Shown piece after piece: positions 7,252 to 15,197 of a stretch of 17,950 bases of DNA. Source of the stretch: Chloroflexia bacterium (GTDB taxonomy: Bacteria; Chloroflexota; Chloroflexia; Thermomicrobiales; UBA6265). Position 1 is the first letter of the stretch. Each line of letters opens with the position of its first letter. The notes beneath the pieces are model-generated. The model was given only the letters and a program-made list of their open reading frames with translations, had not been told where the DNA came from and ran no database searches. The DNA lies in contig JACCVE010000490.1 in the NCBI GenBank assembly GCA_013698285.1, positions 1-17,950 on the forward strand. The letters run 5' to 3'. Position numbers and translations under genes: made by a program.

Positions 7252-7332
7252 GGGGTGCCGTTCGTCGGCTGCCGGGCTCGATTCGCCGGGTGATTGGAAT
7301 GATGGGGCCGCACTGAGGAGGTCAGACAAGGG

Positions 7333-7635
7333 ATGACAGAGACCGACAGCGACAAGGTGCGAAAGCAAGAGCTCGTCCGCTCGGTGGCACAGGAGACCGG
7401 CCAGAGCGAGGCACAGGCAATGACCACCGTCAACGCGGTGTTCGACGCCATCGAGCGAGCGCTCGTCGAAGGCAAGGAAGTGTCAATCAGTGGTTTCGGG
7501 TCATTTCGGGTCGTGCACCGGGCCGAACGCGAGGGGCGCAACCCCCGGACCGGCGACCCGATGACGATCGGTCCCCGGAAGAGCCCCGCCTTCCGGGCCG
7601 GCACCCAGTTGAAGCGATCCGTCGGCGGGGAGTAG
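7333..7635 (+). CDS. hup: HU-family histone-like DNA-binding protein
   Basis: HU-type proteins bind and bend DNA as dimers and compact the nucleoid. The 100-residue product has the dimerisation helices (about 11-46), the GFGSFRV signature (54-60) and the DNA-binding beta arm with GRNPRTGDPMTIGPRKSPAFRAG (68-90), including the RNPRTG loop and the proline (residue 76 or nearby) that intercalates in the family. There is an eight-to-ten residue polar N-terminal extension compared with the shortest HUs. GAGGAGGT at 7315-7322 lies ten bases before the ATG. The gene stands alone between the infC operon and a convergent minus-strand run. Whether it is HU or a sequence-specific IHF-like member cannot be decided, though a homodimeric HU is likelier. 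Confidence 0.94.
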   Translation: MTETDSDKVRKQELVRSVAQETGQSEAQAMTTVNAVFDAIERALVEGKEVSISGFGSFRVVHRAEREGRNPRTGDPMTIGPRKSPAFRAGTQLKRSVGGE

Positions 7636-7650
7636 GACTGAACTGGTCGA

Positions 7651-7680
7651 GGTGGTCTCAGGTGGTCCACGTGAGCCGCC
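7651..7680. terminator. Hairpin in the convergent hup/plsX spacer (possible bidirectional terminator)
   Basis: GGTGG and CTCA (7651-7660, with a bulged T) can pair with TGAG and CCGCC (7672-7680) around an 11-base loop. A second, shorter pairing GACCG (7690-7694) with CGGTC (7705-7709) lies beside it, just before the plsX stop. Neither is followed by a T-run on either strand, so intrinsic termination is uncertain; the position between two converging genes is the main support. Confidence 0.35.
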
Positions 7681-7716
7681 GGAGGAGATGACCGCCGGAC
7701 GTCACGGTCGCGGCGA

Positions 7717-8766
7717 TCACGATGCGGGTGTGACCCCGGTCCGATCTGCCCGCGTGGTCGCGCCGGCGCGATGAAGGGTGTCGGCGATCGCCGCCGAGAG
7801 GTCTTGGGAAGCGGCCGCCGCCGCGACGCGGATGGCATTGGCGATCGCCGTCTCGTTCGAGCCACCATGGGCGATGATGACGGTCCCGTCGACTCCGAGG
7901 AGTTGAGCACCACCGTATTCGCCGGAATCGAGGCGATTTCGCACCGCCCGGAACGCGGGCCGCAGCGTCAAGGCGGCCAACTTCCGGGGCCAGGTCTTGG
8001 TCAATTCGTCGCGGATTAACTGCGTGGTCAGGGATGCGATCCCTTCCGCGACCTTCAGGGCGACGTTGCCGGTAAAACCGTCCGTGACCACCACGTCCAC
8101 GGTCCCAAGGGGCACGTCCTTGCCCTCGACGTTGCCGTGGAAGCGGAGCCCGGTCGCGGCGGCCAGGAGGGGGAAGACCTCCTGGACGAGCTGGTTGCCC
8201 TTCCCCGCCTCCTCACCATTGCTGAGCAGGCCAATCGACGGCGAGGGCCGCTTCAGGACACGCTCAGCATAGACGTGGCCCATCCAGGCGAATTGGACCA
8301 GGTGCTGAGGGCGCGGGTCGGTGACGGCGCCGAGGTCGAGTACAAGGGTGGCCGACTTGAGGGTCGGAAGGGTCGAGGCGATCGCGGGCCGCTCGACGCC
8401 CGTGATCCGGCCCAGGTGCATCAGCGCCACGGCCATCACCGCGCCGCTGTTGCCGGCCGACACCATCCCGATCGCTCGGCCCGCCTTGGCTTCCTGGATC
8501 GCGATCGCGATGCTCGAGTTCGGCTTGCGGCGAGCCGCCTGGGCCGGGTGCTCATCCATCCCGATCGCATCGGCGGCGTGGACGACGGCGATGTCCAAGC
8601 CCGAGGTCTCGTTGCGGCGCAACTCGGCCCGGACATCCGTCTCGGGTCCGACCAGGGTGACCGGGATGCCGAACCGCCTCGCCGCTTGGACCGCGCCCGC
8701 CACCACCACGGACAATCCGTGGTCTCCACCGACCGCGTCGACCGCCACTCGTCCCGTCACCCGCAT
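7717..8766 (-). CDS. plsX: Phosphate acyltransferase PlsX (phospholipid synthesis)
   Basis: PlsX makes acyl-phosphate from acyl-ACP and phosphate, the donor for PlsY in the first step of phosphatidic acid synthesis; it is a peripheral membrane enzyme. The 349-aa product shows AVDAVGGDHG (8-17), SAGNSGAVMA (103-112), DLGAVTDPRPQHLVQFA (144-160), LSNGEEAGKGNQLVQE (181-196), VTDGFTGNVALK (227-238) and a GVDGTVIIAHGGSN segment near the C-terminus (291-304). The length is normal. It is the last gene of the minus-strand run, 60 bases after gyrB. The ATG at 8766 is preceded by GGAG only a few bases away, and a GTG two codons further in is an alternative start. plsX is more often beside fabH or rpmF; here it is beside gyrB. 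Confidence 0.94.
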   Translation of the reverse strand: MRVTGRVAVDAVGGDHGLSVVVAGAVQAARRFGIPVTLVGPETDVRAELRRNETSGLDIAVVHAADAIGMDEHPAQAARRKPNSSIAIAIQEAKAGRAIGMVSAGNSGAVMAVALMHLGRITGVERPAIASTLPTLKSATLVLDLGAVTDPRPQHLVQFAWMGHVYAERVLKRPSPSIGLLSNGEEAGKGNQLVQEVFPLLAAATGLRFHGNVEGKDVPLGTVDVVVTDGFTGNVALKVAEGIASLTTQLIRDELTKTWPRKLAALTLRPAFRAVRNRLDSGEYGGAQLLGVDGTVIIAHGGSNETAIANAIRVAAAAASQDLSAAIADTLHRAGATTRADRTGVTPAS

Positions 8767-8826
8767 CGTCTCCGTCTCATGATCTGACCGCTCGGCATCT
8801 GGGATCCGCGCTCGCGTCGGTCACCG

Positions 8827-10740
8827 CTACAGGTCGATATCGACCACCTCGCGGGCGTGGGTCTGGATGAACTTCTTCCGGGGTGGCACGGCGCTCCCCA
8901 TCAGCATGTCGAAGGTCTCGTCGGCCCCGACGGAATCCTCGACGTTGACCTGCATCAGGGTCCTATTCGCCGGGTCCATCGTGGTCTCCCACAACTGCGA
9001 CGCGTTCATTTCGCCCAAGCCCTTATACCGCTGCACCTCGGAACGGTCGCCCAACTCGGACTGGGCGGCTAACCGCTGCTCCTCGGTATAGACCCAACGC
9101 TCCTCCTTGCCCGCCTTGACGCGGTACAGGGGAGGCTGGGCGATGAAGATCCGGCCGTCGAGGATCAACTGCTCCATGTGCCGGAAGAAGAAGGTCAGGA
9201 TCAGGGTCCGGATGTGGGCGCCGTCGTGGTCGGCGTCGGTCATCACGATCACGCGGTGATACCGGAGCCGGCTCGGGTCGAACTGGTCGCCGACCGACGT
9301 GCCGAGGGCGGTGATCAGGGTCCGGATCTCGTTGTTCTGCAGCATCTTGTCGAGACGGGCCCGCTCGACGTTGAGGATCTTCCCCCGCAGCGGCAGGATG
9401 GCCTGGAAGCGGCGGTCCCGGCCCTGCTTGGCGGTACCGCCGGCCGAGTCACCCTCGACGATGTAGAGCTCGGCCCGGGCAGGGTCCCGCTCAGTGCAGT
9501 CGGCCAGCTTGCCCGGCAAGCTGAAGGATTCCAATCCGCCCTTGCGCTGGACCAGCTCACGTGCCTTGCGGGCGGCCTCGCGGGCGCGGGACGCGTTGAG
9601 ACATTTCTCGATGATCCGGCGCGCCGCCTGGGGCGTCTCCTCCAAGAAGGCGTTCAGGCCATCGTTGACGGCCGTCTGGACCGCGCCGGCCACCTCGGCA
9701 TTGCCGAGCTTGCCCTTGGTCTGGCCTTCGAACTGGGGCTCGGCCAGCTTGACCGAGACGATCGCCGTCAACCCCTCCCGGACATCCTCGCCGGAGAGCG
9801 ACTCGTCCGGCTTCAGCAGCCCGTTCTTCTTGCCGTAGTCATTGATGGTCCGGGTCAGCGCCGACTTGAAGCCGGAGAGGTGGGTTCCCCCGTCGATGGT
9901 GGAAATGTTGTTGGCAAAGGTGTGGGTGGATTCGCCGTAGCTGTCGTTGTATTGCAGGGCCACCTCGACCAAGCAGGTCGGCATCTCACGCTGGACGTAG
10001 AACGGCTTCTCGTGGACCGCATTGCGGTTCCGGTTCAGGTGACGGACGAAGGAGACGATGCCGCCCTCGAAGAAGAAGGTCACCTCCTGATCGATCCGCT
10101 CGTCGATCAGGGTCAACTTGAGACCCTTGGTCAGGTAGGCCGTCTCGCGGAACCACTGGGAGAGCCAGGTGAAGTCATAGTCGTGTCCCGCGACGAAGAT
10201 GTCCGTGTCGGCGAAGAAGCGGGTCGTGGTGCCGTGCTCCTCCGGACCACAGGTGCCGACGGCCTTGACGGCGGCGACGGGCTTGCCTCGCTTGTAGTCC
10301 TGCCGGTAGACCTTCCCTGACCGGCGCACCTCGACCTGGCACCACTCCGACAGGGCGTTGACCACCGAGGCCCCGACGCCGTGGAGGCCGCCGCTGACCT
10401 TATACCCGCCGCCGCCGAACTTCCCGCCGGCGTGGAGGACGGTCATGATCACTTCCAGGGCCGACTTATTCGCCTTTTGGTGCTTATCGACCGGGATGCC
10501 ACGGCCGTTATCGACGACCGTGATGACATTGTCGGCACCGATCGTGGTGACGATCGTGTCGCAGTGGCCGCCGAGGGCCTCATCGACCGAGTTGTCGACG
10601 ATCTCGCGGACCAGGTGGTGCAGGCCACGCTGGTCGGTGCTGCCGATATACATGCCCGGGCGGCGCCGGACCGCTTCCAACCCTTCCAAGACCTGAATTG
10701 ACGCGGCCCCATATTCAACTGGCTTCGTGGTGGTGACCAT
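8827..10740 (-). CDS. gyrB: DNA gyrase subunit B
   Basis: GyrB is the ATPase subunit of gyrase, which introduces negative supercoils together with GyrA. The 637-aa product is of the short type, without the large insert of some Gram-negative enzymes. The GHKL ATPase domain shows EIVDNSVDEA (46-55) with the presumed catalytic Glu46, DNGRGIP (77-83) and GGLHGVGASVVNAL (117-130). The transducer domain has FANNISTIDGGTHLSGF (275-291) and the QTK loop (340-342). The TOPRIM domain has EGDSAGG (429-435), PLRGKILNVER (450-460) and DADHDGAH (502-509), and the tail has YKGLGEM (572-578). AAGGAG lies six bases before the ATG (CTCCTT at 10747-10752 on the plus strand). ParE is the alternative; no gyrA or parC is adjacent to decide, but gyrase is the likelier call. 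It follows a membrane-protein gene by 27 bases. Confidence 0.93.
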   Translation of the reverse strand: MVTTTKPVEYGAASIQVLEGLEAVRRRPGMYIGSTDQRGLHHLVREIVDNSVDEALGGHCDTIVTTIGADNVITVVDNGRGIPVDKHQKANKSALEVIMTVLHAGGKFGGGGYKVSGGLHGVGASVVNALSEWCQVEVRRSGKVYRQDYKRGKPVAAVKAVGTCGPEEHGTTTRFFADTDIFVAGHDYDFTWLSQWFRETAYLTKGLKLTLIDERIDQEVTFFFEGGIVSFVRHLNRNRNAVHEKPFYVQREMPTCLVEVALQYNDSYGESTHTFANNISTIDGGTHLSGFKSALTRTINDYGKKNGLLKPDESLSGEDVREGLTAIVSVKLAEPQFEGQTKGKLGNAEVAGAVQTAVNDGLNAFLEETPQAARRIIEKCLNASRAREAARKARELVQRKGGLESFSLPGKLADCTERDPARAELYIVEGDSAGGTAKQGRDRRFQAILPLRGKILNVERARLDKMLQNNEIRTLITALGTSVGDQFDPSRLRYHRVIVMTDADHDGAHIRTLILTFFFRHMEQLILDGRIFIAQPPLYRVKAGKEERWVYTEEQRLAAQSELGDRSEVQRYKGLGEMNASQLWETTMDPANRTLMQVNVEDSVGADETFDMLMGSAVPPRKKFIQTHAREVVDIDL

Positions 10741-10767
10741 TGACGACTCCTTAGGTGACGAAGACCA

Positions 10768-11721
10768 TCAAGAACGAGCGGCGATGATGCCAGGTGACAG
10801 TGGGTCCGGGTCAAACACGTCCGCCTGTTCGGCGGCCAGGATGTCCCGTGCCTCACGATAGAACGAGGTGCGACCGGCGACGAGGGCGACGAATACCATC
10901 GCGTTCCCCACCAGGGCGACGAAGAGGCCGGCAGGGGAGCCGATCAGGCCGACCCACACGGCGCGGCAGCCAAGCAAGATGCTCTCGCTCAGCAGGAAAA
11001 GTCGAACGGCGACACCCGGGAACCGCATCACGATCCGGACACTCGCCACGACGGCTCCCGTCGCGGGGCTCCGGTCATGGACGATCGCGTCGGAGAGGAA
11101 CCGAAAGCCCCACCAGGCGACGAGGCCAACCCCCGTGACCGCCGCCGTCGCCATCCATACCGAGTGGTTCGCCCGGTCGGCGGCCCAAGCCGCCAGGACC
11201 AACGGCACCCCGAGCAGCAGCGCGATTCCCGCCGCCTGGATCACGGCCGCCACGAGTACACGGCCGATCTCCGGCCAGCGCGCGGGCAGAGCCCACCCAC
11301 CGCCGTTCCCCGCCATTCCGTCGCCCGTCAGACCGAGCCCGACGGCGAGGACCAGGGCCAGACTGCCCGAGAGGAGGACGACCGAGGCCGCCCACCCCGT
11401 GGCGGGATTCGCGGCTACCCATGACGGGACCCCGTCCGTCCCGACTCGATCCCGGAACGGGCCGGTCAAGGAGATGACCGGTGACAGGACCACCGAGAAC
11501 CGGTCGATGTGGCGGGAGGCCACCGTGCCGACCGGTCCCGCGGCGGAGATCGCGCTGAGGATCATCACCGCCATCCCAGCGAGGAGTTCCGCGAACAGGA
11601 CCGTCACGACGGCGACCCGTTCGCGGCCGATCGCCATGAAGCCGAGGCCGAGCATGTCCACGGCGGACGGGTCACGCCGCCCGATGGGGTCTCGCTTGGC
11701 GGGAGCGAGGCGGGCGTTCAT
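10768..11721 (-). CDS. Uncharacterised multi-pass membrane protein
   Basis: I do not recognise this 317-aa protein. Hydrophobic segments fit about six membrane helices at roughly residues 36-60, 110-131, 154-178, 188-208, 236-258 and 262-282. The N-terminal 35 residues are basic and the C-terminal tail (about 288-317) is soluble with an acidic DVFDPDP stretch. A G/A/V-rich composition dominates, so resemblance to any family by eye would be unreliable. The ATG at 11721 overlaps the stop of the metallopeptidase gene as ATGA; a GTG two codons upstream (11727) is the alternative start. The gyrB gene begins 27 bases after its stop, so the three genes are probably co-transcribed. The overlap suggests a functional link with the metallopeptidase, but no function can be assigned. 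Confidence 0.85.
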   Translation of the reverse strand: MNARLAPAKRDPIGRRDPSAVDMLGLGFMAIGRERVAVVTVLFAELLAGMAVMILSAISAAGPVGTVASRHIDRFSVVLSPVISLTGPFRDRVGTDGVPSWVAANPATGWAASVVLLSGSLALVLAVGLGLTGDGMAGNGGGWALPARWPEIGRVLVAAVIQAAGIALLLGVPLVLAAWAADRANHSVWMATAAVTGVGLVAWWGFRFLSDAIVHDRSPATGAVVASVRIVMRFPGVAVRLFLLSESILLGCRAVWVGLIGSPAGLFVALVGNAMVFVALVAGRTSFYREARDILAAEQADVFDPDPLSPGIIAARS

Positions 11722-12122
11722 TCCCACCCCCGAGCCGAGATCTCGTCCTCGTCGTAGCCGACGTGGTGGGCGAGTTCGTGGATGATGGTCAGCTTCACCT
11801 CGTCGCGCAGCGTGTCCGGCTCGGGAAAGGCACGTTCCAACGGTTTACGGAAGATCACGATCCTGTCCGGCGTCTGAAGACCGTAGGCCGATGTCCTATC
11901 GGTCAGCGGCGTCCCCTCGTAGTATCCGAACAGGTCTCCGTCATCGTCAGCGTGACCCTCGATTGGATGCTGTTCAAGACGAGGCTCGTCCTCGACCACG
12001 ATCGCGACGTTGTCCAGCATCGCGACGACCGGGGCGGGGAGCGAGCGCAATGCGTCGCGCACGACCGACTCGAACCGCTTCCGACGGACCCGTTCGACGC
12101 GTTGGAAAACGTCTGATCGCAT
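11718..12122 (-). CDS. Zincin-like metallopeptidase family protein (HExxH)
   Basis: This is a small (134 aa) minimal metallopeptidase of the zincin_1 type (the family once called DUF1025). The zinc-binding motif HELAHH is at 115-120, with Glu116 as the expected catalytic base and His120 as part of HExxHH. Upstream the family pattern is clear: SLPAPVVAMLDNVAIVVEDEP (28-47 region), GYYEGTPLTDRTSAYG (66-81) and TPDRIVIFRKPLER (84-97). No signal peptide or membrane helix is seen, so it is probably cytosolic; substrates of this family are unknown. Two starts are possible: ATG 12122, chosen for its agreement with the family N-terminus, and ATG 12137. The first part lies inside the 3' end of pbpA in another frame, and its stop overlaps the next gene as ATGA. 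A TATACT hexamer lies just before ATG 12122. Confidence 0.9.
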   Translation of the reverse strand: MRSDVFQRVERVRRKRFESVVRDALRSLPAPVVAMLDNVAIVVEDEPRLEQHPIEGHADDDGDLFGYYEGTPLTDRTSAYGLQTPDRIVIFRKPLERAFPEPDTLRDEVKLTIIHELAHHVGYDEDEISARGWE

Positions 12123-13866
12123 GGTCGAGTATACCATTTTCGGGGGTCTCCGGCCATCCCCCGGCCCTCGAAAAGGATCGTACGTACGCGGTCTGAACCG
12201 ATGCAGAGGTCGACCCCGGGCCCGCTCCGGCGATCGCCGCGGCCAGGAGTTCGCGTCCCACGACCTGGGACCCCGCCATTCCGGCCCCAGCGTTCTCGAG
12301 GACGACCGCGACGGCGTAGCGGGGGGCGTCTTCGCCGGCGAAGCCGATGAACCAGGCATGTGGTTCCTGACCCTCGACCTCGGCCGTTCCGGTCTTGCCT
12401 CCGACCCGTAATCCAGGCACCGAGGCGGCCGAGGCATAGCCGGTGGTGACGGCACCGACCATCATCTCCTCGACCTGGGCGGCCGTCGCGGCCGAGATCG
12501 GCGTCCGGTACGTCCTGGGTTCCGCCTGGTCGATGACGGTCCCATCCCGGGCCACGACGCGCTCGACCAGGTAGGGTCGCATCATCTGGCCGTCGTTCGC
12601 GATCGCGGCGGCGACCATCGCCATGTGGAGCGGGTTAGCGAGCAACTGGCCCTGGCCGAAGGAGGTATCGGCGAGGGCCGGGAGGCGGTCGAGGAAGTCG
12701 TCCTCGCTGGCGACTTGGCTCTCGCTGAGGGGGACATCGAACGGGAGTTGTTCCCCGAAGCCGAAGGCTTGGCTGTACGCCGTCAGCTCATCGGCGCCGA
12801 CGGCCAATCCGACCCGGGCGAAGACGACGTTCAGCGACCAGGCCATGCTCTCGGCCAGGGTCCACTCGGTCCGTTCGTCGGGGCGGTTGTTCTCGATGAT
12901 GACCCGCCCCTCGACATCCAGCGCCCCGTCGTCCTCGTAGACCCTGTCCGGCGAGGTGAAGCCGAGGTCGATACCGGCCGCCGCGGTGATGACCTTATAG
13001 ATCGAGCCAGGCGTGTACAGGCCCTCGGTGGCCCGTTGGATCAGGGGCAATGCCGGGTCGGCGAGGAGCGTGGCGTAGTAGTCCTGCGCCGCGCTCGCCT
13101 CGCTGGACGTGACGGCCGAGACCCGGTTGGCGTCATAGAACGGGGTACTGGCCAGCGTCAGGACGCGACCCGTCTCCACCTCGACCAGGATAGCGGCGCC
13201 GGGACGGTCCCCGAGCAGCTCATGGGCGTAGCGTTGCAGGCCGGCGTCGAGGGTCAGGACCAAGTCGGCACCCTGCTGGTTCCGGTGCAGCACGTCCCGC
13301 TGCCAGCGTTCCCAGGTCGAGCCGGCGGCCGTGCCGGACAGGACATCGTCGTAGCTCGCCTCCAGGCCGTCGACACCGATGGTGAGGGGAGCGTAGTACC
13401 CGATCACGTACCCACTCTCCGGTTCGGGGTAGACGCGGCCCCAGGCAGCGCCGCGCTGGACGGAATCGGCCAGGATGACACCGTTCCGGTCGGTGATCCT
13501 GCCGCGTCGGACGCGTACGTCTTCGTTCAGGAGGCGTCCGTTGGTGACCACGTCGCCATTGGGAGCGACCGCCACCCGGGACGTGATCCGGTCGCTCTGG
13601 ACCACCTGGAGTCGGATCACCTGAACCACCAGCAGGACGAAGACCGACCCGAGGATGACCCCGGTCCGGACCACGGCCCGGTTGAACGGCGGCGTGTGCG
13701 CCGGGATCGGCACCCAGAGGGCGACGAGGAGGAGGAGCCAGGCGGCGCCGAGCAACGATAGCCAGCGGGCGTCGGTGATGGCGTTGGACGCGACGAAGCC
13801 CAGGACGACCAGAGCGAGTGCGGCGAGCGCCGAGAATCGGCGGATGGTGTCGAACGCCGTCGTCAC
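11974..13866 (-). CDS. pbpA: Penicillin-binding protein (transpeptidase), FtsI/PBP2 type
   Basis: This class B-type transpeptidase cross-links peptidoglycan, working with the SEDS protein encoded just upstream. The catalytic motifs are SIYK (288-291, nucleophile Ser288), SLN (344-346) and KTG (491-493); the domain closes by about residue 546. The N-terminus has three hydrophobic segments (about 11-30, 36-54, 67-87), the last followed by the IRLQVVQSDRI pattern usual after the single anchor helix. The two extra segments are unusual. The frame stays open for a further 84 residues after the domain (547-630), running 149 bases into the metallopeptidase gene; that part is Arg-rich and may be simply read-through of GC-rich sequence. 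The ATG overlaps the ftsW/rodA stop as ATGA. Whether the pair serves elongation or division is not decidable here. Confidence 0.93.
   Translation of the reverse strand: MTTAFDTIRRFSALAALALVVLGFVASNAITDARWLSLLGAAWLLLLVALWVPIPAHTPPFNRAVVRTGVILGSVFVLLVVQVIRLQVVQSDRITSRVAVAPNGDVVTNGRLLNEDVRVRRGRITDRNGVILADSVQRGAAWGRVYPEPESGYVIGYYAPLTIGVDGLEASYDDVLSGTAAGSTWERWQRDVLHRNQQGADLVLTLDAGLQRYAHELLGDRPGAAILVEVETGRVLTLASTPFYDANRVSAVTSSEASAAQDYYATLLADPALPLIQRATEGLYTPGSIYKVITAAAGIDLGFTSPDRVYEDDGALDVEGRVIIENNRPDERTEWTLAESMAWSLNVVFARVGLAVGADELTAYSQAFGFGEQLPFDVPLSESQVASEDDFLDRLPALADTSFGQGQLLANPLHMAMVAAAIANDGQMMRPYLVERVVARDGTVIDQAEPRTYRTPISAATAAQVEEMMVGAVTTGYASAASVPGLRVGGKTGTAEVEGQEPHAWFIGFAGEDAPRYAVAVVLENAGAGMAGSQVVGRELLAAAIAGAGPGSTSASVQTAYVRSFSRAGGWPETPENGILDHAIRRFPTRRTGPSEAVRVGRARRIALAPRPGRRDAGQRRDRGRGRASS
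12122..12133 (-). promoter_or_regulatory. TATACT hexamer at the metallopeptidase start (possible internal promoter)
   Basis: On the minus strand TATACT occupies 12133 to 12128, five bases before ATG 12122. If it is a -10 element, transcription would begin at or next to that start codon, giving a leaderless message for the metallopeptidase, membrane protein, gyrB and plsX. No -35-like hexamer is visible at 16-18 bases, and chance occurrence within pbpA cannot be excluded. Confidence 0.3.
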
Positions 13867-15191
13867 GTCGCGCCCCCCTCTTCCCTGGCGGGCAAGCCGG
13901 AGATGTGCAGGAGGAGGCCAACGATGATGAAGTTGGTCAACAGCGAACTTCCCCCGTACGAGATGAAGGGCAGGGTGATCCCGGTCAGGGGCAGCAGCCG
14001 GACGACCCCTCCGACGATGATCAGGGTCTGGAAGCCAAGGATGGTCGAGAGGCCGACCGCGACGAACCGGGCGTAGCCGTCGGCCCGGGTGAGGGCAATG
14101 ACGTACCCGCGCACCACTAACGTGAAGACGAGGGCGAGGACACTGAGCGTGCCGATGGCACCCAACTCTTCACCGATCAGGGAGAAGACATAGTCGGTCT
14201 CGACGATCGGGATCCGCCAGGGTTGCCCGAGCCCGAGCCCGGTGCCAAAGAAGCCGCCGGCCGCCATCGCGTAGTCGGACTGGACCTGTTGCAGCCCGGT
14301 GTCGAGCGGATCCTGCCAGGGGTCGAGCCAATTCTGGACCCGGATCCCGATCCGGCCGAAGGCACGGTAGGCCAGCCAGCACGCGCCCATGAACGACACC
14401 AGGGCCACGCTGACATAGACGATCCGGCCGGAGGCGACGTAGAGCATGGTGACGAAGATGCCGAAGAACAGCAGCGCCGTGCCCAGGTCGTTCTGCAGGA
14501 CCAAGATCATCAGGCACGCGGCCCACATCAGGACCATCGGGAAGAGGTAGGGGAGGGGAGGCAGCGTCAGGGGACCGAGGCGGTAGCTCGCCCCCATCAA
14601 CTCGCGCTTGTCCTCCAGGTACGCCGCGAGGAAGAGGACCAGGCCGACCTTGGCGATCTCGGAGGGCTGGGCCTGGAGGGGGCCGATCGCGATGTAGAGC
14701 TTGGCCCCGTAGACCTCGCGGCCGAAGAGGACCGTGGCGACCATCATTCCCAGACTGAGCATCAGAGCCGAATACTTGAACCGTTGCAGGAGGTGGAGGT
14801 GGCGAAAGACGACGACCGTGAACCACATCAGCCCGAGGCCAATCGAGAGGTAGAGCAGTTGGCGCTCGGCCAACCCGGCGTAACCCTCGTCGAGCGCGGT
14901 CAGGTCGGCTTGCAGGCGCTGGATCATCAGCAGGCCAAAACCGGCCAGGGTCAGCGTCACCGGCAGGATCACCTGGTCGCCCCGGAACCCGACGAGCCCG
15001 AACGACAGGCTGATGCCGATCATCGCCCCGACGTAGACGAGGCTGACCCAAATATCGGACCAGGCCCATCCCACTTCGCCCCGCCCCGCCAGGAAGATCG
15101 TCAGCAAGCCGACGATCATCAAGAGCGATGGGGCGACCAGGAGCTGGAGTTCGGTCGACCGGAACGTCGCGCGGCGGACCCGTGATGCCAC
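13863..15191 (-). CDS. FtsW/RodA/SpoVE-family (SEDS) peptidoglycan polymerase
   Basis: SEDS proteins polymerise lipid II into glycan strands in the membrane and work with a class B PBP. The 442-aa product is strongly hydrophobic with about 12 predicted membrane helices, longer at the N-terminus than many RodA proteins. Family motifs are QPSEIAK (175-181), QNDLGTAL (233-240), VQSDYAMAAGGFFGTGLG (303-320), ETDYVFSLIGEELGAIG (331-347) and the PLTGITLPFISYGGSS segment (401-416). The start is a GTG at 15191, six bases after the MTA phosphorylase stop, with only a weak ribosome site; translation may be coupled. The stop overlaps the pbpA start by four bases. I cannot tell FtsW from RodA by eye, so I give no symbol. 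Confidence 0.93.
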   Translation of the reverse strand: MASRVRRATFRSTELQLLVAPSLLMIVGLLTIFLAGRGEVGWAWSDIWVSLVYVGAMIGISLSFGLVGFRGDQVILPVTLTLAGFGLLMIQRLQADLTALDEGYAGLAERQLLYLSIGLGLMWFTVVVFRHLHLLQRFKYSALMLSLGMMVATVLFGREVYGAKLYIAIGPLQAQPSEIAKVGLVLFLAAYLEDKRELMGASYRLGPLTLPPLPYLFPMVLMWAACLMILVLQNDLGTALLFFGIFVTMLYVASGRIVYVSVALVSFMGACWLAYRAFGRIGIRVQNWLDPWQDPLDTGLQQVQSDYAMAAGGFFGTGLGLGQPWRIPIVETDYVFSLIGEELGAIGTLSVLALVFTLVVRGYVIALTRADGYARFVAVGLSTILGFQTLIIVGGVVRLLPLTGITLPFISYGGSSLLTNFIIVGLLLHISGLPAREEGGAT

Positions 15192-15197
15192 CGCCGA

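Noticed and set aside
9178..10320. Long plus-strand open frame (380 codons) opposite gyrB
   Set aside because: A mirror of gyrB codon bias in GC-rich DNA; composition is low-complexity Gly/Asp/Leu/Val with no family pattern, and gyrB on the other strand is certain.
12625..13761. Long plus-strand open frame (378 codons) opposite pbpA
   Set aside because: An antisense shadow of pbpA; no recognisable motifs and no ribosome site.
14223..15185. 320-codon plus-strand frame opposite ftsW/rodA
   Set aside because: Composition is Glu/Gln/Asp/His-rich, as expected from the complement of hydrophobic codons; no motif.
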